64,000 nucleotides of DNA from Arthrobacter sp. 135MFCol5.1 (GCF_000374865.1 NZ_KB895456.1:186001-250000), one strand, 5' to 3'. Positions 26,334-35,708 are shown, numbered from the stretch's first letter. Notes: generated by a model not told the origin, from the sequence alone. Numbers and translations: made by a program.

Positions 26334-27247
26334 GACTGTGCCTTCCTGTTGGTACCGAAAATGCTCGACAGCCGCTGGAGGGGCGTCATGGGCAGCTGGC
26401 GGCTTGAGGATCCCTTGGCGAAGAACCGTTCCAGGTAGAACTGCCCGATGCTCAGGATGGACACGGCGCCCAGGTACCAGACGGCGCAGACGATCAGGAG
26501 CTCCATGATCCGGTTGTTGACGTAGTAGATGTGCTGGGCCTCGGAAAGGATCTCGCTCACGCCGATCGCGGAAGCCAGCGATGTGGTCTTCAGCATCCCG
26601 ATGACCTCGTTGCCCACGGGCGGGATGATGACCCGCATGGCCTGCGGCAGGACGATCCGCCGCATGGCCTGCAGCCGGGTCATCCCGACAGCCTGCGCGG
26701 CCTCCAATTGCCCCTCATCAACGGAGAGGATGCCGCCGCGGACCACCTCGGAGGTGTAGGCGCCCTGGTTCAGCCCCAGGCCGATGGAGGCGGCGACGAA
26801 GGGGGTCAGGATGTCGATCATGCGGCCCGAGTAGAGCCCCGGGATGCCGATCACCGGGAAAATGAGGGCCAGGTTGAACCACATCAACAGCTGCAGGTAC
26901 ACCGGGGTGCCGCGGAAGACCCAGATGTAAAGCCACGCAACGCCAGAGACCACCGGGTTCTTCGACAGGCGCATCACGGCGGTGACCACGCCAAGAACCA
27001 GTCCGATCGCCATGGCGACGGCGGTGAGGATTAGGGCTACTCCGATTCCCTGGATCAGGACGGGAACAGCCAGGTATTCCTGCACGGTGGGCCAGTTGAT
27101 CTTGGCCCGTGAGAAGGAGACGGCCAGCCAGACCAGGAGCAGCACTACGGCCGCGGCACCAATCCACCTCCCGATATGCCGGCGCGGGACGATTTTCAGA
27201 TCTGCCGCTGCAGTGCCTGTGATGCTGGGCGCTGGTTGAGTCTTCAT
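26330..27247 (-). CDS. ABC transporter permease, polar amino-acid type (HisM/GlnP-like)
   Basis: 305 aa from ATG 27247, which has AGGA upstream; a GTG at 27310 is a possible longer start. About five membrane segments; the EAA loop reads [39 protein letters not shown], typical of family-3 amino-acid permeases. A single permease gene is present, so it probably works as a homodimer. Confidence 0.92.
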   Translation of the reverse strand: MKTQPAPSITGTAAADLKIVPRRHIGRWIGAAAVVLLLVWLAVSFSRAKINWPTVQEYLAVPVLIQGIGVALILTAVAMAIGLVLGVVTAVMRLSKNPVVSGVAWLYIWVFRGTPVYLQLLMWFNLALIFPVIGIPGLYSGRMIDILTPFVAASIGLGLNQGAYTSEVVRGGILSVDEGQLEAAQAVGMTRLQAMRRIVLPQAMRVIIPPVGNEVIGMLKTTSLASAIGVSEILSEAQHIYYVNNRIMELLIVCAVWYLGAVSILSIGQFYLERFFAKGSSSRQLPMTPLQRLSSIFGTNRKAQS

Positions 27248-27313
27248 GGCGTTTTCCTGATCGTGGAGGGTTGTAAGGTCGCCGCGGGGACCTGCGTTGG
27301 TGGGCGCCACGGG

Positions 27314-28756
27314 TCAGCCCGCTGCGCCGGACGGAACGCGAAGCCCCTGGTAGTCGGCCGCCCAGCTTCGTGCCTGGTCAAGCTTCGCCCGGAGACGCGT
27401 CAGTTGTTCGGCGACTCGTTCCGGGGCGGTACCGCCAAACCCGGAGTGGGCGGCGAGGGCAGCTTCAAGGGTGAGGACCTCCCTGATATCCGGCGTCAGC
27501 CGGGAATCCACGGCAGCGAGCTGTTCATCAGTGAGGTCGTCGTAGTCCAGGCCGTGTGACTCGCAGAACCGCACCAGCGCTCCGGAAATCTCGTGCGCCT
27601 CGCTGAACGGAATTCCCTGCCGCGCCAGCCAGTCGGCAACCTCGGTGGCCAGGGTGTAGCCGGCGGTTGCCTGCCGGCGGACCTCCTCGACGTTGACCGA
27701 GAACGTCCGTACCAGGCCGGACAGGGCGGGCAGGGCGACCTCGATGGTCTCGACCGCGTCGATGACCGCGTTCTTGTCCTCGGCAAGGTCCCGGTTGTAG
27801 GCGAGCGGCAGCGACTTGACCGAAGCCATCAGCCCCATGAGGTCCCCCAGGACCCGGCCGGCCTTGCCCCTGGCGAGTTCGGCGATGTCCGGGTTCTTCT
27901 TCTGCGGCATGATCGAGCTGCCGGTGCAGTAGGCATCGTCCATGGTGATCCAGCGGAACTGCTGGGACGCCCAGGAGATGATCTCCTCGCAGAGCCGGGA
28001 GATATCGATGAGCGTCAGGGAGCAGACGAACAGGAACTCGATGGCGGCATCGCGGCTTCCCACGGCATCGATCGAGTTTTCCGCGCTCGAATCGTAGCCC
28101 TGGTCCAGGGCTGCGAGTTCCGGAGACAGGGCGAAGGTGGATCCGGCCAGCGCTGCCGCGCCCAGGGGCGAGACGGCTGCCCTGCGGTCCCAGTCCCGGA
28201 ACCGGTCCAGGTCCCGGACCAGGGGTTGGGCGTGGGCCAGCAGCTGGTGCGCGAACACAACGGGCTGCGCCGACTGCAGGTGGGTGAATCCCGGGACCGG
28301 AGTGTGGAGGTGCCGGTCTGCCTGGGAGGCCAGTGCCTCGGCGAGTTCCACCAGGAGGTCGGCGATCAGCCGGACCTTGTCCCGCATGTAGAGCCGGAGG
28401 TCGTTGGCGGCCTGGTCATTGCGGGAGCGGCCGGCGCGGATCTTTCCGCCCACCGGACCCATGCGTTCGATCAGCAGCCGCTCCAGGAAGGTGTGGACGT
28501 CCTCGTCCGCTTCCTGCGGGTGGATCAGGTCCGCTTCAATGTCCCTGGCCAGGAGATCGATCGTGTCGAGGAACAGCGCGAGTTCGGCGTCATCGATGAG
28601 GCCCGACCGGTTGAGTTCGCGCACGTGGGCCCGGGAACCATGCAGGTCGTAGGGGGCCATCCGGAAGTAGCGCGGATCGGACCGTGAGAAGCGGGAGAGT
28701 TCGGGACTGGAGGCACCAGCAAACCGGCCGCCCCACAGCTTTGTCTGTTCTTGCAT
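27314..28756 (-). CDS. Argininosuccinate-lyase-like C-N lyase (fumarase/aspartase superfamily)
   Basis: 480 aa. It keeps the ArgH landmarks: LWGGRF at the start, RAGRSRNDQ, the catalytic THLQ in PVPGFTHLQSAQPV, and the flexible signature loop GSSIMPQKKNPD with its catalytic Ser. AAGGAGC precedes the ATG. It is the promoter-proximal gene of a LacI-controlled uptake/catabolic operon rather than part of an arg cluster, and the N-terminal 60 residues differ from typical actinobacterial ArgH as I know it. EDDS lyase and iminodisuccinate lyase belong to this superfamily. I infer a lyase releasing fumarate from an amino-dicarboxylate; a true ArgH cannot be excluded. Confidence 0.82.
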   Translation of the reverse strand: MQEQTKLWGGRFAGASSPELSRFSRSDPRYFRMAPYDLHGSRAHVRELNRSGLIDDAELALFLDTIDLLARDIEADLIHPQEADEDVHTFLERLLIERMGPVGGKIRAGRSRNDQAANDLRLYMRDKVRLIADLLVELAEALASQADRHLHTPVPGFTHLQSAQPVVFAHQLLAHAQPLVRDLDRFRDWDRRAAVSPLGAAALAGSTFALSPELAALDQGYDSSAENSIDAVGSRDAAIEFLFVCSLTLIDISRLCEEIISWASQQFRWITMDDAYCTGSSIMPQKKNPDIAELARGKAGRVLGDLMGLMASVKSLPLAYNRDLAEDKNAVIDAVETIEVALPALSGLVRTFSVNVEEVRRQATAGYTLATEVADWLARQGIPFSEAHEISGALVRFCESHGLDYDDLTDEQLAAVDSRLTPDIREVLTLEAALAAHSGFGGTAPERVAEQLTRLRAKLDQARSWAADYQGLRVPSGAAG

Positions 28757-28817
28757 ATGCGTCTAGCTCCTTGGGAAGACTGCCCGGGAAGTGATCCGTA
28801 TCACTTCGTGCAACGAA

Positions 28818-28847
28818 AGTATTTCTGGGGTAAACCCTAACTGTCAA
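28818..28847 (-). promoter_or_regulatory. Putative promoter of the C-N lyase/ABC operon
   Basis: TTGACA (28842-28847) and AATACT (28818-28823) on the minus strand are separated by 18 nt, about 60 nt upstream of the lyase start codon. The spacer contains a 12-bp sequence that recurs before the lacI-type gene. Confidence 0.5.
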
Positions 28848-28895
28848 TGATTTCCGCTTTGTTTCGCGGCTATTAATTTGATGACGCCGATTTTG

Positions 28896-28909
28896 TGACA
28901 CCGGTTTCA
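28896..28909. promoter_or_regulatory. LacI-type operator, site 1
   Basis: TGACACCGGTTTCA is a near-palindrome around CCGG (12 of 14 positions symmetric), the usual form of LacI/GalR operators. It lies ~140 nt before the lyase start, upstream of the putative -35, and is identical to the site before the regulator gene. Confidence 0.65.
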
Positions 28910-28931
28910 GAGAATAAATCATTGTGGCTGA

Positions 28932-28943
28932 GACACCGGTATC
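28932..28943. promoter_or_regulatory. LacI-type operator, site 2 (weaker)
   Basis: GACACCGGTATC shares the ACACCGGT core with site 1 and is centred 35 nt away, so a second bound dimer is plausible. Confidence 0.5.
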
Positions 28944-29079
28944 CTGACCACTCCTCCGCTCCAGGTGACCTGAGAACCCGGTGATTGTTACGGGTCCGGA
29001 AGGCGCGACGAAGCACCAGGGCACACTGAACGAACCGGACGCCGCGCGGCGCAGAGCCCCCGGAGGAGCTACCCTGCCG

Positions 29080-30141
29080 TTACGCGCCCGCGGGAATTTT
29101 CGCCACGGAGCCACGCTCCGTGAACGTGGCCGGCAGCAGATGGTCCCTCTGGTCCGGACCCGAGTGCTCGATCCGGCCAACCAGGACCTCCGCCGCCTTC
29201 AGCCCCAACTCATAAGCGGGCAAGGCAACGGCCGTCACCTCGGGGCTGCTGACGGTCATCCACTCGGCGTCGTCCAGGCAGACCAGGGAGATGTCCCGGG
29301 GAACCTCCATGCCTGCCTCCCGGATGGCTTGGAACGCCGGCAGCGCCAGGCGGCTGTAGGAGGCAATGACGGCGCTGGGCCGGTCAGGGCGGCGGAGGAG
29401 GGAGGCAACAATTTCGTGGGCCCGCTCCGGGGACATGGCGTCGGAGATGAACTCGTACCGGATCCCCGCTGCCCGGGCGGCCGTGCGGACGGCGCGCACC
29501 CTGTCCGCGATGGTGGAAATGGGCAGCGGATGCCCGGATTCCAGCTCCTCCGGCGTCTTTGTGGTGGCCGAAAGGAACACGATGTTCGTGTGGCCGCGGC
29601 CGATGAGGTACTCCATGACCGCGGTGGCGTCGGCATAGCAGTCAGTCCCCACCCAGTCGGCTTCCACGTTGTCCGGGCGCCGGTCGAAAAGGACCAGCGG
29701 CCGGCCCATCCGCACCACGTCCAGCAAATGCGCGGAGTCGCTTCGACTCGTGGAGGCTACGATCAGCCCATCCACCCGCTTGTCCAGGAACACCTGGACG
29801 GCTGCCCGTTCGGCGTCCAGGTTCTCATCCGTATTGGCCAGGATGACGTCGAACCCGGCTGCCTTCGCGGCATCGGTCATGCCCCGGACGGCTTTGGCGA
29901 AGTGGGGATTCTCAATGTCGCTGATGACCACCCCGATGGTGTGCGAGCGTCCGGAGCTCACGCTCCGGGCCAGGGCGTTCCCCCGGTAACCCAACGCTTC
30001 GGCAGCAGCCGCCACCATCGACTGCAGCTCATGGCTTACCGAGCCGTAGCCGCCGAGCGCCCTGGCCGCGGTGGACCGGGAGACGCCGGCCATGCGCGCG
30101 ACATCCAGCAAGGTAGCGCTGCCATACCGTCGAGATTCCAT
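29080..30141 (-). CDS. LacI family transcriptional regulator
   Basis: 353 aa. The HTH and hinge helix (ATLLDVARMAGVSRSTAARALGGYGSVS...GYRGNALARSV) precede a periplasmic-binding-like effector domain (HTIGVVISDIENPHFAKAVRGM, LVCLDDAEWM). It lies upstream of the lyase/ABC operon on the same strand, and the same TGACACCGGTTTCA sequence precedes both, so it most likely represses itself and the operon until an inducer binds. Confidence 0.92.
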   Translation of the reverse strand: MESRRYGSATLLDVARMAGVSRSTAARALGGYGSVSHELQSMVAAAAEALGYRGNALARSVSSGRSHTIGVVISDIENPHFAKAVRGMTDAAKAAGFDVILANTDENLDAERAAVQVFLDKRVDGLIVASTSRSDSAHLLDVVRMGRPLVLFDRRPDNVEADWVGTDCYADATAVMEYLIGRGHTNIVFLSATTKTPEELESGHPLPISTIADRVRAVRTAARAAGIRYEFISDAMSPERAHEIVASLLRRPDRPSAVIASYSRLALPAFQAIREAGMEVPRDISLVCLDDAEWMTVSSPEVTAVALPAYELGLKAAEVLVGRIEHSGPDQRDHLLPATFTERGSVAKIPAGA

Positions 30142-30189
30142 TCAAGAAATTTACCCCAGAATTTTCGGCCTGATGGAAAGCGGGTCTAT

Positions 30190-30203
30190 TGACACCGGTT
30201 TCA
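30190..30203. promoter_or_regulatory. LacI-type operator before the regulator gene
   Basis: TGACACCGGTTTCA, identical over 14 bp to the site at 28896-28909, sits 49 nt upstream of the regulator's start codon. This supports autoregulation. Confidence 0.65.
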
Positions 30204-30234
30204 TTGATTTGTTGCGCAGCAGTTGCAGGCCGTC

Positions 30235-30354
30235 CTACGGGAAGCGCTGGCCTCGCGCCGTGTCTCGGCCCAGCTGCGGCAGCCAACGCTCGAGCCGGCT
30301 GAGGCCCCGCACGTACTGGGCGATCTCAAGATTCGCGCAATTAATCCCCGTCAT
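30235..30354 (-). CDS. Possible 39-aa small protein upstream of the LacI gene
   Basis: An ATG at 30354 is preceded by AAGGGGA at 8 nt and opens a 39-codon frame (MTGINCANLEIAQYVRGLSR...) with GC-rich third positions. No family recognised. The remaining ~390 nt up to 30746 contain no other convincing gene. Confidence 0.25.
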   Translation of the reverse strand: MTGINCANLEIAQYVRGLSRLERWLPQLGRDTARGQRFP

Positions 30355-30746
30355 GGATAAATCCCCTTCCCCGCCGCAGCACAGGTCCCTATGGTGTTCA
30401 GACAAGCTCGCCCAAGGGGGTCCCTCTTGAAATTCACGGATGAATCTTCAGGCACAAGCTGCAACGCATCGGATGCGGCAGAGCACGCAGGCACAGCCAA
30501 ACCAGCTGTGTCCCAGGAACGGCTGCCAACGGCACCGGCAACCCACCGGCGGCCTGTCCCCGCTCCCCCACGCACCAAGCTCACGCCCATCCAGGGCCAG
30601 CCTTCCCGGGCCAGGAACCGGGAGCATGAAGTACGGCGACTTATCCACGATCTCGCCGCCCTCGCGTCAAGGCAGTGTCCGCAGTAGTTTCCACCAATCA
30701 GGAACCAGGCAAGGGTCAGCCCGGCACCCCGGACTGGGAGCCGGGC

Positions 30747-31970
30747 CTAGTCCAGCGCCCAGGCCTCGGCGGCGTCGGCCCCGCTGATTCTCCTGCGCCG
30801 CCTGAGCACCACCACAAGGAGCGCAGCACTGGCGAGGAGCCCAGCACCCGCCACGGCGGCAACTGCCGCAACGGGCACGTTGAAGGACGCCTTGGCAACA
30901 ACTGCACCGTCTGACGCGCCGCCGTCGGCCGTTGCTTCCGCTGGCTCGTCCCCACCCGTGGCGGGGGCCGCAACGGCGCCGGCCGGTCCGGCGTCGAGCA
31001 CTGTCAGCGATCTGCTCCGCCTGTTGACCACCACCACGGACCCGTCAGCCCGCTGGGCCATGCGGCCCGGATCATCGCCGGCGGCAACCGTCTGCGCGGC
31101 GGCAGCACCGGCCGGGATGACGGACACAGTATCGTCCATGCTGTTGGTCACGTACACGGTCCCGTCCGCGGCGGCCAGGACCTCCTGCGGCGCCTGGCCA
31201 ACGGGAATCCGCCGCGCCACCGTGGTTCCGCCCGGCTCGATCACCGCCACATCGGCGGTCATGATGTTGGCAACGTAGACGGTCCCGTCCGGCGCGACGG
31301 CAATCCCGTGCGGGTGGGCCCCGGCTTGCACGTCGATGGTGTGCGACGGCCAGGGCGCACCGGCCGGAATCACGGTCACGGTGCCTGCGGCTTCGTTAAC
31401 GGCATAGGCTGTCCCGTCCTTGGCCACCGCCAGCCTCACCGGACTCGGGCCGGCCTGGATGGTCCGCTGGACCCAGGCGTCGCCCGGCTTGACGACCGAC
31501 ACCGAGTGCTCGTCCGGATTCACCACGTACAGCGATCCCTCCGGGCCCACGGTCAGCCAGTGGGTCCCGGAAGACACCTTCATCACCAGGGAAACCTCGC
31601 CGGCGCCCGGGGCAACGACGCCGATCTGGGACTGGGCGCCCTCGCTTTGGGACACGTACAGGGTCCCATCGGCGGTCACCGCCAGCGAGGTAGGGCCACG
31701 CCCGGTCTTGATGGTGCGGGACGGCGCGGTCTCCCCCGGCGCGTAGGCGTTGACAACCCCGGCATAGGCGTCGTCGCTGACGTACAGGGTGCCGTCCGGC
31801 CCGGTGGCGATGCCCAGGGGCTGGCCGACGGCGTCAAGCGACTTGGCGTCGGCGGCGGCAGCAGGCGCGGGCACGACGGCGGAAGCCAGGACCAGCGCGG
31901 CGCCGGCCAGCAGTCCCATCCCGGCAGAGGAGACCGCGCCGGCGGCACGGCGAAGCGGCTGATGGTTCAC
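30747..31970 (-). CDS. Surface-anchored beta-propeller (YVTN/NHL-like) protein
   Basis: 407 aa. The N-terminus is a signal peptide (GMGLLAGAALVLASAVVPAPAAA). Seven or so repeats of the form xPDGTVYVxNxxDxxVSVIxPG fill the body, as in YVTN/NHL propellers. A C-terminal membrane helix (VAAVAGAGLLASAALLVVVL) followed by RRRRR anchors it in the membrane with the propeller outside. Function unknown; ligand binding or adhesion is possible. Confidence 0.82.
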   Translation of the reverse strand: MNHQPLRRAAGAVSSAGMGLLAGAALVLASAVVPAPAAAADAKSLDAVGQPLGIATGPDGTLYVSDDAYAGVVNAYAPGETAPSRTIKTGRGPTSLAVTADGTLYVSQSEGAQSQIGVVAPGAGEVSLVMKVSSGTHWLTVGPEGSLYVVNPDEHSVSVVKPGDAWVQRTIQAGPSPVRLAVAKDGTAYAVNEAAGTVTVIPAGAPWPSHTIDVQAGAHPHGIAVAPDGTVYVANIMTADVAVIEPGGTTVARRIPVGQAPQEVLAAADGTVYVTNSMDDTVSVIPAGAAAAQTVAAGDDPGRMAQRADGSVVVVNRRSRSLTVLDAGPAGAVAAPATGGDEPAEATADGGASDGAVVAKASFNVPVAAVAAVAGAGLLASAALLVVVLRRRRRISGADAAEAWALD

Positions 31971-32207
31971 GATATTCCCCCATATTCCTGCCGACCCCCG
32001 CGGCAGTCCTCCGATCCTACCTACACGGCTCAGCAGACCCAGTGGCGGGCCGCACCGCCATCAGGAAGCCTTGCCGCCCGGACCGGCCGGGGCACGGCAC
32101 CAGGCGGCTCCTGGCGCCCGGGTGGGGCCCGTCGTTGTACCCTCCGCCGCCGGCCCTAAACTGAAGTCCGAACCTGCCGCCGACTTTCCCATGACAGGAC
32201 CGCGCCC

Positions 32208-33434
32208 ATGACCCTCGTCCTCCACAACGTCCGCCCCTGGGGCGGGGACGCCGCCGACGTGACGCTCGACGGCGGGGTGATCACCGCCGTCGGCCCCGTT
32301 GCCGTGGAAGGGGCTGCTTCAGGGGATCCGGGCTCCAAGCCCGCCGCCACCGTGGACGGGCGCGGCCGGATCCTGCTGCCGTCTTTCTCCGACGTCCACG
32401 TCCACCTCGATTCCACCCGACTGGGGCTGCCGTTCCGCCCGCACACCGGAACGCCCGGGGTGTGGAACATGATGCTCAACGACCGGAACAACTGGCGCGA
32501 CGCCGAAGAGTCCATCACCGAGCGGGCCACGCACACCCTGGGCGCGATGATCGGGCGCGGCACCACCCGGGTGCGCAGCTACGCGCAGGTGGACGCCGAC
32601 GCCGGGCTGGAACGCTTTGAGGCGGTCCTCGCCGCCCGGGAAACGCACCGCAGCCGGGCGGACGTCGCGGTGATCGCGTTCCCGCAGGCCGGGCTGCTTC
32701 GGGAGCCGGGAAGCGCCGAGGTACTGGAGGAGGCGCTGGTGCTCGGCGCGGACGTGGTGGGCGGGATCGACCCCTGCGCACTGGACCGCGACCCGGTCCG
32801 GCACCTGGACATCGTCTTTGGCCTGGCCGAAAAGTACGGCAAGCCCGTGGACATCCACCTGCACGAGCCGGGCCAGCTGGGCCTGTTCAGTACCCAGCTG
32901 ATCCTGGAACGCACCAAGGCGCTGGGCATGCAGGGACTGGTGACCATCTCGCATGCCTTCTGCCTCGGTGAGCTGCCGGACGCCCAACTCGACGAGCTCC
33001 TGGCGGACATGGCCGAGCTGGACGTCTCCGTGGCAACGGTTGCGCCCGCGTCCCCGCTGCCGCTGGAACGGCTCACCGCCGCCGGCATCCGGGTGGGCCT
33101 GGGCGAGGATGGCCAGCGCGACTACTGGTCCCCCTACGGCAACGCGGACATGCTGGACCGGACCTGGCAGCTGGCGTTCACCAACAAGTTCCGGGCGGAC
33201 GGGCTGATCGAGCACTGTGCGGCCGTGGCCACCATCGGCGGGGCAAGCATCATCGACCCCGCGGCACAGCGGCTTGGTTCCGTGGCGGACCGGCCCGGCC
33301 TGGCAATGGGCGACCCCGCGGAACTGGTGCTGCTGGAGGGCGACACCGTCACCGCCGCCGTGATGGACAAGCTCCCCGGCCGCACTGTGATCCACCGCGG
33401 CACCGTGGTGGCGGACGGGCTGCAGCTGGCCTGA
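32208..33434 (+). CDS. Amidohydrolase, cytosine-deaminase-like
   Basis: 408 aa. Metal-dependent hydrolase landmarks are in order: DVHVHLD (HxH), DIHLHE, ISHAFCLGE and GLGEDGQRDYWSPYGNADML with the catalytic Asp. The N- and C-terminal beta sandwich is also present (VTLDGGVITAVGP; ADGLQLA). Subtype resembles CodA/aminohydrolases that deaminate heterocycles. No transporter or pathway gene adjoins it, so the substrate is open. Confidence 0.85.
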   Translation: MTLVLHNVRPWGGDAADVTLDGGVITAVGPVAVEGAASGDPGSKPAATVDGRGRILLPSFSDVHVHLDSTRLGLPFRPHTGTPGVWNMMLNDRNNWRDAEESITERATHTLGAMIGRGTTRVRSYAQVDADAGLERFEAVLAARETHRSRADVAVIAFPQAGLLREPGSAEVLEEALVLGADVVGGIDPCALDRDPVRHLDIVFGLAEKYGKPVDIHLHEPGQLGLFSTQLILERTKALGMQGLVTISHAFCLGELPDAQLDELLADMAELDVSVATVAPASPLPLERLTAAGIRVGLGEDGQRDYWSPYGNADMLDRTWQLAFTNKFRADGLIEHCAAVATIGGASIIDPAAQRLGSVADRPGLAMGDPAELVLLEGDTVTAAVMDKLPGRTVIHRGTVVADGLQLA

Positions 33435-33435
33435 G

Positions 33436-33702
33436 CTACTCCCCCATGCCAGGATGCACCGGAACGTAGTCCACGGTGTTGCCGGAGTTGGTCCGGCCGG
33501 CCGGGGCACGGTTGAACCCCCGCGCGTCGAGCCCGTTCTTGGCCCGGAATTCCGCGAGCGCAGCATCGTAGGCGTTGTTGAGGGTCCGGCCGGAAAATTC
33601 ACCGGTGCTGCCATCGGCGAAAGCGATCCGGATGCGGATACCGGCCGGGTAGTGCCGGCTCATCCGGATAAAGCCTTCGGCGTCCTGGTGCAAGGTAATC
33701 AA
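33436..33702 (-). CDS. Small conserved hypothetical protein
   Basis: 88 aa from a TTG at 33702, starting (M)ITLHQDAEGFIRMSRHYPAG. The frame continues further upstream but the long version overlaps the divergent DUF1275 gene and looks like antisense. The product combines a beta segment (GIRIRIAFADGSTGEFSG) with a helix (NNAYDAALAEFRAKNGLDARGFN). It converges on the amidohydrolase gene with one base between the stop codons. Confidence 0.6.
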   Translation of the reverse strand: MITLHQDAEGFIRMSRHYPAGIRIRIAFADGSTGEFSGRTLNNAYDAALAEFRAKNGLDARGFNRAPAGRTNSGNTVDYVPVHPGMGE

Positions 33703-33867
33703 GGGGGCTGCTTTCGGTCGTGGGATCAGCCTCAAGTCTGCCACCCCTCCGCGACGCCCGACGGCGGCACCCCGGGTTCCGCGGGCGGCGACGGTCCGGC
33801 GCATACTGGAAGAGCCGCCCCACCACGCGCGCATCCCCTCCGGACCCGGACCCCGAAAGGCACCCGC

Positions 33868-34599
33868 ATGCCCGCCAGCACCTCCCCCGCCAATCCGGCC
33901 AAGCTGCACCTGGTGCTCATGCTGGTCCTGACGTTCTCCACCGGGGTGCTCGACGCCGTCGGCTACCTGGGCCTGGACCGCGTGTTTACGGCGAACATGA
34001 CCGGCAACGTGGTGATCCTGGGCATGGCCCTGCTGGGCGCGGACAACCTTCCCATCCTGGGCCCCATCGGTGCCCTGGCCGGGTTCATGACCGGCGCCCT
34101 CATCGCGGGACGGGCACTGCGGCCTACCAAGTCCGGCTGGAACCACCGCACCACCGTCCTGCTGGCGGGCGTCAGCACCGTCATGGCGGCCGTGGCCATC
34201 CTCCTGCTCAGCGGCGCGAACCCCAGGAGCAGCGAAACCGCCACCGTAGCCATCACCGGCACCCTGGCCGTTGCCATGGGCGTGCAGGCCGCCACCGCCC
34301 GGCACCTGAACGTCAAGGACGTCCCCACCGTGGTGGTCACCTCCACCATCACCGGCCTGGCGGCCGATTCCCACCTTGGCGCCCGCACGCACCCCTTCTG
34401 GGGCCGGCGCCTTGCCGCAGTGGGCCTGATCATGGCAGGAGCCGCGGTCGGCGCGGGCTGCGTGCATCTCCACCTGGGCCTCGGGGTCCTGCTGACAGCG
34501 CTGCTCACGCTCGGCGTGGCACTGTTCGGACGGACCACCGTCCCCCAACACGGGCACGAAGTGGCGACGCCGGCAGCCACCCGGGTCCCGCCGTCGTGA
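33868..34599 (+). CDS. DUF1275 (YoaK-like) membrane protein
   Basis: 243 aa with about six membrane segments. TGVLDAVGYLGLDRVFTANMTGNVVILGMAL is the DUF1275 signature. Inner-membrane protein of unknown function. Confidence 0.85.
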   Translation: MPASTSPANPAKLHLVLMLVLTFSTGVLDAVGYLGLDRVFTANMTGNVVILGMALLGADNLPILGPIGALAGFMTGALIAGRALRPTKSGWNHRTTVLLAGVSTVMAAVAILLLSGANPRSSETATVAITGTLAVAMGVQAATARHLNVKDVPTVVVTSTITGLAADSHLGARTHPFWGRRLAAVGLIMAGAAVGAGCVHLHLGLGVLLTALLTLGVALFGRTTVPQHGHEVATPAATRVPPS

Positions 34600-34626
34600 G
34601 CCGTGGCCCAACGAACCCCGCCTGAC

Positions 34627-35643
34627 CTACCGCCGGTCTGGGGCGGGGGCAGCGACGGCCGGAGCCACGGCGCCGCCCTGGTCCCACCAATCCAGCACCC
34701 TCATTGCGGTGAATGTCAGCCACTTGGACGGCTGGCCCGGTGGAACGTCCGTTTCGAACCAGACCCGGCCGGGGTGGCGCCGCTCCTGGACCCACGTGCC
34801 GTCAGCTTGCCGGGCGGACCTGACCAACGAAACGGCCTCCGCCAGCCGCGGATCGGGCGCCGCGGCGTCGTGCAACGCGGCGGCGCAGAAGTAGTCCAGC
34901 GCATTCAACGCGCTGTAAAACCAGCGAAACGGATAGACGAACCGCGACGCCCAGGTCGCCACAGGCTCGCCCGTGGTTTTCCGGTACAGCAACCGCCGCT
35001 CCAGCAGATACTCCTGGCCACGGTTCCTGGCGGCCCGGAGCTCCCTTGACCCGCCAATGGCTGCCTCGTAGGACAACAGGCCTTTGAGGGAATTGATTGT
35101 TGAATGGAACGAGGACCGCGTTGACCCTTCCACCCACTCGCAGTTCCAGCCGCCGTCGTCCTGCTGATGCTCCAGGAACCACTCGGCAAGCCCGGCCACG
35201 TCCGCACCCAGCCACGCACCGTTGGCCAGGGTGAATGCGTTGATGCAGCAATCCACTTCGCCCTCCCAGTACGGCAGGTTCTGGTATTCCCACCGGCTTT
35301 TGGCGGCAAGCTTTTCGGCGGTACCGCGGAGTGCGTCCGCCTCCAGCCCCCACTCACGCAGCATGTTCAAGGACCAGGTGGTGGCGGTGTACGGCTGGCC
35401 GGCGTCGGCCGACGCCTCCGGGCCTTCGAAGTCAAAGTCCGCCGGGAAGTATGCGCCGCCGGCCCACTGCCCGTCCGGGTCTTGCAGCGCCAAGAGCCTG
35501 GCCCCGAACCCCTCCGTCCGAACTTTGGCCCGGGTGGCTTCCCAGCTGGACGGCGGGGCGCCTCCCAGATCCCTTTGCACCTGCCATCGCAGGGCGGGAT
35601 CGGAGTCGAGCAGCCAGTCCAGCAATTCAGGGTCCACGGCCAT
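34627..35643 (-). CDS. Prenyltransferase/squalene-cyclase-like alpha/alpha-toroid protein
   Basis: 338 aa from ATG 35643, chosen because of the leaderless promoter just upstream. It contains QDPDGQWAGGAYF, EHQQDDGGWNCEW and SARQADGTWVQE, the QxxxGxW repeats of the squalene-hopene cyclase/prenyltransferase toroid. No DxDD acid motif is evident, so terpene cyclisation is doubtful. A related protein is encoded at 58392-59405. Confidence 0.72.
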   Translation of the reverse strand: MAVDPELLDWLLDSDPALRWQVQRDLGGAPPSSWEATRAKVRTEGFGARLLALQDPDGQWAGGAYFPADFDFEGPEASADAGQPYTATTWSLNMLREWGLEADALRGTAEKLAAKSRWEYQNLPYWEGEVDCCINAFTLANGAWLGADVAGLAEWFLEHQQDDGGWNCEWVEGSTRSSFHSTINSLKGLLSYEAAIGGSRELRAARNRGQEYLLERRLLYRKTTGEPVATWASRFVYPFRWFYSALNALDYFCAAALHDAAAPDPRLAEAVSLVRSARQADGTWVQERRHPGRVWFETDVPPGQPSKWLTFTAMRVLDWWDQGGAVAPAVAAPAPDRR

Positions 35644-35650
35644 AGCGGGG

Positions 35651-35656
35651 AGACTA
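35651..35656 (-). promoter_or_regulatory. Leaderless -10 (TAGTCT)
   Basis: On the minus strand TAGTCT ends 7 nt before the ATG at 35643. Confidence 0.45.
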
Positions 35657-35708
35657 CCACGGCCCGGGACTGGGCTGTTTGAAGTCCAGCGCTGCGGCCG
35701 GGCGTGGA

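Noticed and set aside
27314..28756. Biosynthetic argH
   Set aside because: No arginine genes are adjacent; it leads a LacI-controlled uptake operon and has a divergent N-terminus. Left as ArgH-like because motifs alone cannot exclude the biosynthetic function.
33703..34611. N-terminal extension of the small gene at 33436-33702
   Set aside because: The upstream part is antisense to the DUF1275 gene with low-complexity composition; the TTG at 33702 gives a compact protein.
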